Source of the DNA: Bacteroidales bacterium
GTDB taxonomy: Bacteria; Bacteroidota; Bacteroidia; Bacteroidales; UBA7960
Reading direction: 5' to 3'
Assembly: GCA_003560215.1 (NCBI GenBank)
Contig: PWIY01000346.1
Span: forward strand, 1-5,530
DNA length: 5,530 bases
This document shows, piece after piece, positions 1 to 5,290 of this stretch. Both the position numbers and the translations under genes were made by a program. The notes beneath the pieces are model-generated. The model was not told the DNA's origin and searched no databases. It worked only from the letters and a program-made list of their open reading frames with translations. Position 1 is the stretch's first letter. Every line of letters starts with the position of its first letter.

Positions 1-1
1 A

Positions 2-97
2 GGGTTGACAAGATCCCCTGTTCCTGAGAAAGGTTTTATTTGTTTTCAAGATGGTTTCTTACGGTGGGTGGAGGGCCAGGCGATTAAACAGGGATAA
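2..97 (+). CDS. Possible 3' end of an upstream gene (unidentified)
   Basis: One forward frame is open from the left edge to a TAA at 95-97, giving 31 residues that end in ...RWVEGQAIKQG. The other two forward frames hit stops within the first 30 bases. The piece is too short to assign to a family and I do not recognise it. Because the next gene is lutB-like, a partner such as the LutA-type (Fe-S)-binding subunit would be expected upstream in many genomes, but this tail shows no LutA feature. A 31-codon open frame can also arise by chance, so this is tentative. Confidence 0.3.
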   Translation, partial: GLTRSPVPEKGFICFQDGFLRWVEGQAIKQG

Positions 98-101
98 TAC
101 C

Positions 102-181
102 AAACAAGTGCGCCGGGCAGTGGATCCGGCAACTTAACATGCATATTTTTTAAACAGATGCGCTGGGCAGTTAAACCGGCA
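102..181. repeat. Pair of 30-bp direct repeats, 50 bp apart, upstream of lutB
   Basis: The blocks 102-131 and 152-181 match at 24 of 30 positions and lie exactly 50 bp apart. Both begin AAACA, contain TGCGCYGGGCAGT and end CCGGCA. The first holds a 5-bp inverted repeat (GCCGG 112-116 with CCGGC 126-130). The second runs into a perfect hairpin at 176-191. They occupy the leader of the lutB-type gene and could be operator sites or remains of a small duplicated element. The sequence alone does not decide which. Confidence 0.6.
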
Positions 182-191
182 GAATTGCCGG
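176..191. promoter_or_regulatory. Perfect hairpin in the lutB leader
   Basis: CCGGCA (176-181), a 4-nt loop GAAT and TGCCGG (186-191) form a 6-bp GC-rich stem. It lies 52 bp before the lutB start. No T-tract follows immediately; the next bases are ATACGCCCGGAC. A classic intrinsic terminator for the upstream gene is therefore not convincing, and an operator or a 5'-UTR structure is as likely. Confidence 0.4.
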
Positions 192-243
192 ATACGCCCG
201 GACACTAAAACGGTCATCTTAAAAAATACCGATCTTTGATGGC

Positions 244-1632
244 ATGAATGAACAGTCAGCCTTAAACAAGCATCAGACTTTTTTGCAGGACAGTAAAAAA
301 ATGGCCTTTGACAAGGATCACAGGGCTACCATTGCTTATAATATGTTGCAGTACGAAACTGCGGCTAAAACCGGCAAAGGTCGGTTTGTGAATCTGCCGG
401 AATTGCGCCGCCGGGCTGCGCTCCGCAAACACTATGTGCTGGAGCATCTTGAAGATCATCTCAAGAATTTTGAACATAATTTTACCGCCCGGGGCGGAAA
501 AGTAATCTGGGCACAGGATGAGCAAGAAGCAAAACAGTCAATTCTTTCCATATTTGAACAACATTATGTAAAAACTGTGGTCAAGTCCAAGTCGATGACC
601 ACCGAAGAGATCGGACTGACTGAATGTCTGGAAAAAAACGGCATTGAAAGCCTGGAAACGGATCTTGGTGAATTTATTGTCCAGTTAACCGGTGAGCGGC
701 CCTATCACATTGTGACTCCCGCCATGCATCTTTCGGCCAGGCAGGTTGCAGGTGTTTTCCATCAACATTTTGGCTTATCTGAGGATGCAAGTCCGGAAGA
801 GATTACCGCCTTTGCCAGGGAACACCTGCGCGAAAAATTCTACCAGGCCGATGCCGGGGTTACCGGAGCCAATTTCCTGGTGGCAGAAACAGGCAGTGTA
901 TCTATAACCGAAAATGAAGGAAATGCACTGTTGTCCGTTTCCTATCCGCGCATCCACATTGTGGTGGCCGGTATTGAAAAGGTGGTGGCTTCACTGGAAG
1001 ACCTGGATATGTTCTGGCCGTTGCTTTCCGCCCACGGAACCGGTCAGTCTCTCACGGCCTATAATAGTCTGGTAAACGGACCAGCTCAGAAAGGGGAAGG
1101 GGAGGGCCCCCGTCAAATGTATGTGATATTGCTGGATAACGGCCGCAGCCGCCTTCTCGGAACCACGCCCCAGCGAAGGGCGTTGTCATGCATCCGCTGC
1201 GGAGCCTGCCTGAATGCCTGCCCGGTTTACTGTAATATCGGAGGACATGCCTATGGTACTGTTTACAGCGGGCCCATTGGTGCCGTGATCAGCCCCCACC
1301 TGTCGGGTCAGCTCCGGGAACACATTCACCTGAGTCATGCTTCCAGCCTCTGCGGTAAGTGTACAGAAGTTTGCCCGGTTGTCATCGACCTGCACCAACA
1401 GCTTCTCCAAAACCGGCGCCTGGCGGTAAAAATGAAACTGCCCTCCCGGACCGAACGCTTTGGCATGAAGGCCTATAAGATGGCGATGAGCAAGCGCAAA
1501 CGGCTTGATATGGTACCACCCGGCGTAAAAAACTTCGTTGCCCGCACCTTTTTCGGCAAAGCCTGGGGCCCGCGGCGGGAAATGCCCAAAGTCGTGGAAA
1601 GCTTCAGCAAACAGTTTCAAAGCAGTGAGTGA
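244..1632 (+). CDS. lutB: LutB/LldF-type lactate utilisation iron-sulfur protein
   Basis: This 462-residue protein belongs to the LutB/LldF/YkgF family. That family is the iron-sulfur subunit of the LutABC (LldEFG) complex, which oxidises L-lactate to pyruvate in the cytoplasm. The N-terminal two thirds (about 70-300) is the LUD domain. The C-terminal part carries a ferredoxin-like double [4Fe-4S] motif: C316-x2-C319-x2-C322-x3-C326-P, an extra C330, then C370-x2-C373-x3-C377-P. Full length agrees with the family (roughly 450-480). The ATG at 244 gives the usual short polar N-terminus before the conserved AFDKDHR segment (residues 20-26); the in-frame ATG at 301 would delete part of that approach. 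No Shine-Dalgarno is visible, which is normal for Bacteroidota. No LutC-like gene follows: the stop is 5 bp from a repeat array, then a tRNA on the other strand. Partner subunits must be upstream or elsewhere. Family assignment is strong; lactate as the substrate is inferred. Confidence 0.93.
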   Translation: MNEQSALNKHQTFLQDSKKMAFDKDHRATIAYNMLQYETAAKTGKGRFVNLPELRRRAALRKHYVLEHLEDHLKNFEHNFTARGGKVIWAQDEQEAKQSILSIFEQHYVKTVVKSKSMTTEEIGLTECLEKNGIESLETDLGEFIVQLTGERPYHIVTPAMHLSARQVAGVFHQHFGLSEDASPEEITAFAREHLREKFYQADAGVTGANFLVAETGSVSITENEGNALLSVSYPRIHIVVAGIEKVVASLEDLDMFWPLLSAHGTGQSLTAYNSLVNGPAQKGEGEGPRQMYVILLDNGRSRLLGTTPQRRALSCIRCGACLNACPVYCNIGGHAYGTVYSGPIGAVISPHLSGQLREHIHLSHASSLCGKCTEVCPVVIDLHQQLLQNRRLAVKMKLPSRTERFGMKAYKMAMSKRKRLDMVPPGVKNFVARTFFGKAWGPRREMPKVVESFSKQFQSSE

Positions 1633-1637
1633 TTTTG

Positions 1638-1790
1638 GATCCCGAAGGGGTCGCACCTCGGATCGGACCCCGGAGGGGGTCATATGTCACTAACCGGGGC
1701 GCAACCACCCCTTCTTCGATCCCGAAGGGATCACATGCCACTGACCCCGGGCGCAACCACCCCTTCTTCGATCCCGAAGGGGTCGCATAT
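1638..1790. repeat. Palindrome-rich tandem array, 52-bp units
   Basis: Two near-identical units lie at 1688-1737 and 1739-1790, with a period of 51-52 bp because of one indel. A partial, more diverged copy lies at 1638-1687. Each unit has GCGCAACCACCCCTTCTTC followed by a palindrome. The palindromes are GATCCC-GAA-GGGGTC at 1638-1652 and 1770-1784, GATCCC-GAA-GGGATC at 1718-1732, and GACCCC-GGAG-GGGGTC at 1666-1681. Inside the last unit CCCCTTC (1760-1766) can instead pair with GAAGGGG (1776-1782), so two mutually exclusive hairpins are possible. The period is not a multiple of three and the open frames across it look spurious. It fills the gap between the lutB stop and the tRNA terminator and may help end lutB transcription, although no T-tract follows the hairpins. 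Confidence 0.8.
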
Positions 1791-1797
1791 ATATAAC

Positions 1798-1824
1798 AAA
1801 CCCGGACGCAAAGCATCCGGGTTT
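1798..1824 (-). terminator. Terminator hairpin after tRNA-Ala
   Basis: Read on the minus strand, AAACCCGGATGC, loop TTT and GCGTCCGGGTTT form a 12-bp stem with one G-T wobble. It begins 3 bases after the tRNA discriminator base. The arm's terminal TTT is followed by a weakly U-rich stretch, GTTATATATAT. Position and stem strength fit an intrinsic terminator for the tRNA transcript. The hairpin is symmetrical and could also act on plus-strand transcripts coming from lutB, but AAGTGG follows it in that direction. Confidence 0.75.
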
Positions 1825-1827
1825 AAG

Positions 1828-1901
1828 TGGAGAATACCGGATTCGAACCGGTGGCCTCTTGGCTGCCAGCCAAGCGCTCTAGCCAACTGAGCTAATTCCC
1901 C
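1828..1901 (-). tRNA. tRNA-Ala (anticodon GGC)
   Basis: The minus strand folds into a complete 74-nt cloverleaf including the discriminator A. The acceptor arm is GGGGAAT/ATTCTCC, the D stem GCTC/GAGC, the anticodon stem CTTGG/CCAAG, the variable loop AGGCC, and the T arm ACCGG-TTCGAAT-CCGGT. The anticodon loop CTGGCAG (plus-strand 1863-1869) gives anticodon GGC at 1865-1867, which reads GCC alanine codons. The acceptor has a G-T wobble at pair 3-70, the classic alanine identity element, so isotype and anticodon agree. The 3' CCA is not encoded and must be added by tRNA nucleotidyltransferase. Transcription is opposite to all protein genes here, from the promoter at 1919-1950 to the hairpin at 1798-1824. 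Confidence 0.97.
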
Positions 1902-1910
1902 TTGCGCTGG

Positions 1911-1918
1911 TAGGTTTG
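1911..1918 (+). promoter_or_regulatory. Candidate -7 box for thpR
   Basis: TAGGTTTG matches TAnnTTTG on the plus strand and would give a leader of roughly 55-60 bases before thpR. No TTTG is visible at the expected upstream spacing, because that region is the tRNA 5' end. It abuts the opposite-strand -7 box of the tRNA, forming TTTGCAAA at the junction. The evidence is weak. Confidence 0.3.
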
Positions 1919-1950
1919 CAAAATTAATATCTTTTCTTAATTTGGCCAAA
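1919..1950 (-). promoter_or_regulatory. Bacteroidota-type promoter of tRNA-Ala
   Basis: On the minus strand TTTG (plus 1947-1950) is followed by 20 bases and then TAATTTTG (plus 1919-1926). This fits the Bacteroidota housekeeping consensus of a -33 TTTG and a -7 TAnnTTTG. The -7 box ends 17 bases before the first tRNA base, which leaves room for a short leader. It is the best promoter match I found in the window. Confidence 0.7.
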
Positions 1951-1980
1951 AAATTTACCCAAGGATAAAAATAGCTGCGA

Positions 1981-2535
1981 ATGAAAAGATTATTTTGTGC
2001 CGTTAAAGTTACTCCCAACCAGGCCATCCGGGATACAATGGAGGTATTCCGGCGGGAGTTAGATGGAGAGAAAATCAGCTGGGTATCACCCGATAACCTG
2101 CATCTGACGCTCAAATTCTTCGGTGACACCCCGGGTCATATGCAGAAAAAGATCGTTCCGGCCCTGCAGAACTCAGCCGGTGAATGTTCAGGATTTTCTT
2201 TCAGGATGGAAAGTTGCGGAACCTTCGGAAACCCCAGAATGCCCCGCGTGTTGTGGTTTGGAATTAAGGATGCGGATGACCTGGACTATTTGTACCAAAC
2301 GGTAAACCGCCAACTGGAGCCCCTTGGCTATAAACCTGACAAAGCTACTTTCGTACCGCATCTGACCATTGGGCGGATCAAACACCTGAGCGATACCGGC
2401 CCCCTACGGGAACTGCTTGCCAGCTACGAAAACACAGAATTCGGCACCACCGAGGTAAATGCTTTTTACCTCATCCAAAGCATATTACGCCCCCAGGGGC
2501 CCGAGTATAAGTTTTTGAATGAGTTTACTTTGTAA
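1981..2535 (+). CDS. thpR: RNA 2',3'-cyclic phosphodiesterase (LigT/ThpR, 2H family)
   Basis: This 184-residue protein is the usual size for bacterial ThpR/LigT, historically called 2'-5' RNA ligase. Members hydrolyse RNA 2',3'-cyclic phosphates to 2'-phosphates and can join or cleave 2'-5' linkages of tRNA halves in vitro. Both catalytic HxT motifs of the 2H phosphoesterase fold are present: H41-L-T43 in the segment NLHLTLKFFG and H127-L-T129 in PHLTIGR. The N-terminus MKRLFCAVKV is the typical first beta strand, which supports the ATG at 1981. No Shine-Dalgarno precedes it. The gene is divergent from tRNA-Ala with 79 bp between them, and its TAA is directly followed by the large repeat array. 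Whether it acts on tRNA in this organism cannot be read from the sequence. The family call is firm; the physiological role is generally unsettled. Confidence 0.93.
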   Translation: MKRLFCAVKVTPNQAIRDTMEVFRRELDGEKISWVSPDNLHLTLKFFGDTPGHMQKKIVPALQNSAGECSGFSFRMESCGTFGNPRMPRVLWFGIKDADDLDYLYQTVNRQLEPLGYKPDKATFVPHLTIGRIKHLSDTGPLRELLASYENTEFGTTEVNAFYLIQSILRPQGPEYKFLNEFTL

Positions 2536-2540
2536 AGTCT

Positions 2541-2559
2541 GTCGGCGCTGCGCGCTGAC
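2541..2559 (+). terminator. Hairpin just after thpR (possible terminator)
   Basis: GTCGGCGC, loop TGC and GCGCTGAC form an 8-bp stem with one G-T pair, beginning 5 bp after the thpR TAA. It is the first hairpin module of the repeat array. The following GGTTGTTGGTT is G/T-rich and not a true T-tract, so termination is possible but not shown. Confidence 0.35.
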
Positions 2560-2776
2560 GGTTGTTGGTTAGTCGGCGCTGCGCGCCTCCAGTTGCTGGT
2601 TTGTCGGGGCTGTCGCCCCTCTAGTTGTTGGTTCTCATGGGATGACAACGGTGACAGTAGCCCAAAAACTGTGGCCAGAGCCAGGTAGTTGTTGGTTCTC
2701 ATGGGATGCGAGACGGGAAAGATGCCGATGGCCTGGTAAATGGCCAACGCAGTTGTTGGTTTTTTTAGTAACGTTG

Positions 2777-2791
2777 GACCCCTTCGGGGTC
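2777..2791. repeat. GACCCC-TTC-GGGGTC palindrome at the array switch point
   Basis: This is a perfect 6-bp inverted repeat with a 3-nt loop. Its complement, GACCCC-GAA-GGGGTC, is the core of the array after lutB. It lies between the forward half and the inverted half of the large array, preceded by a run of T (2759-2766). Confidence 0.7.
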
Positions 2792-2988
2792 GGATCAACC
2801 AATAACTGCCAGATTTCGGCCACGGTCTGTGGGCTACTCCCACAGTTCGCATCCCGTGGAAACTAACAACCGGAGGGGCGACAGCCCCGACTAACCAACA
2901 ACTGCCAGACTTTGGTCACGGTCTGTGGGCTACCCCCACAGTTCGCATCCCGTGGAAACTAACAACTTGAGGGGCGATAGCCCCGAAT

Positions 2989-3044
2989 AACCAAAATTAC
3001 CGACATATGTTACCATCAGCAGTTAAAACCAAAATTACCGACAT
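2989..3044 (+). repeat. 18-bp direct repeat across the kinase start
   Basis: AACCAAAATTACCGACAT occurs at 2989-3006 and again at 3027-3044, exact over 18 bp and offset by 38 bp. The first copy merges with the last degenerate anchor of the array and ends immediately before the start ATG. The second encodes residues 8-13 of the kinase. It looks like a local duplication at the junction of array and gene. Confidence 0.8.
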
Positions 3045-3936
3045 CATTTCTGATCGTACCGGCAAGCCGGTGGCCATCAAAAAGGCATCGGGGATTGGCG
3101 GCGGATGTATCAACGATGCCCACAGGGTTGAAACCGATCAGGGAAGCTTTTTTGTTAAGTTCAACCACGCGGGTCGTTATCCCGGCATGTTTGAAGCAGA
3201 GGCCAGGGGATTGAAACTGCTTTATGAATCGCAGCAAAACAATGCGCAGCAAAACGCCACCCCCCAGAATGATTCCCCAATAGTGGATGTGCCTAAAGTA
3301 ATTGGCTGCGGCGAACAGGACGACATCAGCATGCTGGTGCTTGAATACATCGAAAGCAGCGGGAAAAACCCGGACTTCTGGCAGGATTTCGGGCAAGGCC
3401 TGGCAGCCATGCACCGCCACCAATCTGAAACCGGTGAATTTGGCCTGGATCACGACAACTACATCGGGAGCCTGCCCCAGTACAACCATCCCCATAAAAC
3501 CTGGACTGAGTTTTTTGTAAACCAGCGGCTGGAACCCCAGCTGAAAATGGCGCGCGACAATGGAAAGGCAGGAGGGGAGTTGGCAAAGATGTTTGACAGG
3601 CTCTACACCCGGCTGCAGGAGTTTTTCCCCGAAGAACCACCGTCGCTGCTGCACGGCGACCTGTGGAGCGGTAACTACATGACAGGTGACAGAGGCCAGG
3701 CGGTGATCATCGACCCGGCCGTGTATTACGGCCACCGATACATGGATTTGGGCATGAGCAAACTCTTCGGCGGCTTTTCCACCGCTTTTTACGAAGCCTA
3801 TAACGACGCCTGGCCCCTTGAGCCGTCCTGGAACGAAAGCATGGACATAGCCAACCTGTATCCCCTGATGGTGCACGTGAACCTTTTCGGCGGAGGTTAC
3901 CTTTCAAGCGTGAAAGGCATCCTGAAAAGGTTTTAA
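3007..3936 (+). CDS. Fructosamine/ketosamine-3-kinase family protein
   Basis: This 309-residue protein has the signature of the fructosamine-3-kinase family, relatives of aminoglycoside phosphotransferases with a protein-kinase-like fold. Family members phosphorylate the sugar of glycated amines (fructosamines, ribulosamines) on O3, which lets the adduct fall off, so they repair glycated proteins or small molecules in the cytoplasm. Visible features are a Gly-rich GIGGGCIN (29-36), a candidate ATP-contact lysine K51 in FFVKF, the catalytic loop HGDLWSGN (216-223, with D218), and the metal-binding IDPAVYYGHR (D236) continuing into DLGMSKLFGGF. The protein is slightly longer than the roughly 290 typical of the family because of a Q/N-rich insert at about 75-91, coded by a 15-bp tandem duplication (CGCAGCAAAAC at 3230 and 3245). 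The ATG at 3007 gives the usual MLP-type N-terminus. The gene is bracketed by repeat arrays, so it is probably transcribed alone. The substrate is not predictable. Confidence 0.92.
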   Translation: MLPSAVKTKITDIISDRTGKPVAIKKASGIGGGCINDAHRVETDQGSFFVKFNHAGRYPGMFEAEARGLKLLYESQQNNAQQNATPQNDSPIVDVPKVIGCGEQDDISMLVLEYIESSGKNPDFWQDFGQGLAAMHRHQSETGEFGLDHDNYIGSLPQYNHPHKTWTEFFVNQRLEPQLKMARDNGKAGGELAKMFDRLYTRLQEFFPEEPPSLLHGDLWSGNYMTGDRGQAVIIDPAVYYGHRYMDLGMSKLFGGFSTAFYEAYNDAWPLEPSWNESMDIANLYPLMVHVNLFGGGYLSSVKGILKRF

Positions 3937-3943
3937 AGTGGTT

Positions 3944-4038
3944 TGTCGGCGCTGCGCGCCTCCGGTTGTTAGTTCTCATGGGATGGGGATCGTGGGGGTA
4001 GCCTGTGAATCGTGGTCGGAGCCACGGAGTTGTTGGTT
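3944..4038 (+). repeat. Shorter copy of the composite repeat array
   Basis: Starting 8 bp after the kinase stop, a 20-bp hairpin module (GGCGC-TGC-GCGCC at 3948-3960) is followed by an anchor at 3964-3974, a 53-bp module (3975-4027, beginning CTCATGGGATG) and a second anchor at 4028-4038. Spacing between anchors is 64 bp, as in the large array. The 53-bp module also keeps GTGGGGGTAGCC. The array sits between two genes of the same direction and includes the in-frame GTG at 4005 that would otherwise extend the next gene. Confidence 0.88.
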
Positions 4039-4067
4039 GTTGGGTTTTTCTTGTTAATTTTACCGGT

Positions 4068-5183
4068 ATGAAGAAAAAGAAAATCGGAAAATATCAGGAA
4101 AGGGAGGTGAAGTTGATCTCACCGAAAAAACCTTTCGACCGGGAATTTTTTCAGCAATTACCCAAAACAGACCTGCATGTGCACCTGGATGGGTCGCTGC
4201 GCCTGGAAACCATCCTGGAACTGGCTCAGAAAGACGGGGCTGACATCGGCGCTACGACGCTGAAACAGCTCGAGAAGACACTTCAGCCCGGAAAAACCCA
4301 TGAATCCCTGAATCAATACCTCAAAGCCTTTGACCTGACCCTCAAGGTGCTGCAGACAGAGGAAGCATTGTACCGAGTTGCGTATGAGCTGGCAGAGGAT
4401 TGTGCAAAGGAAAATGTACGTTATATCGAGGTCAGGTATTCTCCCATACTACATACTCAGAAAGGACTGCCGGTATCTGTAATCCTTGAGGCAGTCATTG
4501 AAGGACTCAAAGATGCTGAGCGTGATTTTGACATTGCCACCGGAGTGATCGTTTGCGGAATCCGAAACATCTCCCCCGAAGTAAGCCTGCAGATGGCCGA
4601 ATTGGCGGTGGCGTTCAAGAACAGGGGCGTGGTGGGTTTTGACCTGGCCGGAGCCGAATACAACTATCCGGCAAGGGATCACCTGGATGCCTTCAACCTC
4701 ATCTTGTCCAACAATGTCAACGTGACCATCCATGCCGGTGAGGCCTATGGCCCGGACAGCATTCACCAGGCCTTGCATTATTGTGGCGCCCACCGCATCG
4801 GGCACGGCACCCGGTTGAAAGAAGACGGTGATCTGCTGAATTACGTCAACGACCACCGTGTTCCCCTTGAGGTATGCCTGTCGAGCAATGTGCAGACCCA
4901 GGCATCCAAGACCCTGGAGCTGCACCCCTTCAAGTTTTACCTGGATCTGGGTCTTCGTGTGGCCCTGAATACCGACAACCGGCTGGTAACCAATACCACC
5001 ATGTCCGATGAATACCTTCTGGCCTATAAAACCTTTAGCCTGAGCCCCCAGAATATTCTCGATCTGGTGATCAACGGAGTCAAGTCCGCCTTCATTCCCT
5101 TTGAGTACAAAAAGTGGTTCCTTCGTGAGGTGAAACAACAGGCCATTGAGCTGATTAACGGGTACGGTCAGCAACAGGAATAA
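4068..5183 (+). CDS. add: Adenosine deaminase
   Basis: With the ATG at 4068 the protein has 371 residues and belongs to the metal-dependent adenosine/AMP deaminase family. It converts adenosine (and 2'-deoxyadenosine) to inosine in purine salvage, in the cytoplasm. The metal and catalytic signature is complete: H37-V-H39-L-D41-G near the start, H222-A-G-E225, the H242-RIG-H246-G segment, and T302-D303-N304 in ALNTDNRLV. Asn after the metal-ligand Asp replaces the Asp of the E. coli and mammalian enzymes; from memory, a TDNRL motif is seen in other bacterial members. The frame stays open upstream to a GTG at 4005, but that stretch is repeat array, so 4068 is preferred. An in-frame TTG at 4113, preceded by AGGGAGG at 4101-4107, is an alternative that would remove a lysine-rich tail of 15 residues. 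Adenine or other purine-related substrates cannot be excluded. Confidence 0.93.
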   Translation: MKKKKIGKYQEREVKLISPKKPFDREFFQQLPKTDLHVHLDGSLRLETILELAQKDGADIGATTLKQLEKTLQPGKTHESLNQYLKAFDLTLKVLQTEEALYRVAYELAEDCAKENVRYIEVRYSPILHTQKGLPVSVILEAVIEGLKDAERDFDIATGVIVCGIRNISPEVSLQMAELAVAFKNRGVVGFDLAGAEYNYPARDHLDAFNLILSNNVNVTIHAGEAYGPDSIHQALHYCGAHRIGHGTRLKEDGDLLNYVNDHRVPLEVCLSSNVQTQASKTLELHPFKFYLDLGLRVALNTDNRLVTNTTMSDEYLLAYKTFSLSPQNILDLVINGVKSAFIPFEYKKWFLREVKQQAIELINGYGQQQE

Positions 5184-5290
5184 AGAACCGGGGGATTTGG
5201 GTGCCGGCTTCCTGCTCCAGAGGTATGTTCCCGGTTTCTTCTCCATTGCTTCAAAGGGATCAGGATCCAGAAAAGACCCATCAAAAAAAT

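Larger units (their letters stand above)
2540..2999. repeat. Large composite intergenic repeat array on a 32-bp lattice
   Basis: This array fills the thpR-kinase gap. The forward half has the 11-bp anchor RGTTGYTRGTT at 2560, 2591, 2623, 2687 and 2751 (steps 31, 32, 64, 64). The inverted half has the complement at 2797, 2861, 2893, 2957 and a degenerate copy at 2989 (steps 64, 32, 64, 32). Short gaps hold a 20/21-bp hairpin module, for example GGCGC-TGC-GCGCC at 2575-2587 and GGGGC-GACA-GCCCC at 2875-2888. Long gaps are each exactly 53 bp and share GGGATG near the anchor. In the inverted half the 96-bp unit 2797-2892 is repeated at 2893-2988 with about ten differences, and the 53-bp modules contain a perfect CTGTGGG/CCCACAG hairpin (2827-2845, again at 2923-2941 as the same stem). 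I see no credible gene; the short open frames across it follow the repeats. Confidence 0.88.

Noticed and set aside
1186..1683. Minus-strand open frame (165 codons) opposite the lutB 3' end
   Set aside because: It is antisense to the Fe-S domain coding sequence and starts in the palindrome array, with no domain signature.
1798..1901. Integration site at the tRNA 3' end
   Set aside because: No duplicated tRNA 3' segment, integrase gene or element boundary is visible in the window.
1731..2129. Minus-strand open frame (132 codons) across the tRNA and thpR start
   Set aside because: It runs through the whole tRNA-Ala gene, the thpR 5' end and repeats, so it is not a gene.
2466..2866. Open frames of 62-128 codons on both strands across the large array
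   Set aside because: They follow the repeat units, and the translations are repeat-derived low-complexity sequence.
2540..3000. CRISPR array
   Set aside because: The recurring anchor is only 11 bp and imperfect, the spacers are related to each other rather than unique, orientation switches midway and no cas gene is present.
3016..3876. Long minus-strand open frame (286 codons) opposite the kinase gene
   Set aside because: It lies wholly within a confident kinase gene on the other strand, and its translation shows no recognisable domain.
5184..5239. Terminator hairpin after add
   Set aside because: AGAACCGGG (5184-5192) can pair with CCCGGTTTCT (5230-5239), but this needs a bulge and a 37-base loop, and no T-tract follows.
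4449..5246. Minus-strand open frame (265 codons) opposite add
   Set aside because: It overlaps the catalytic part of adenosine deaminase and is explained by codon bias on the coding strand.
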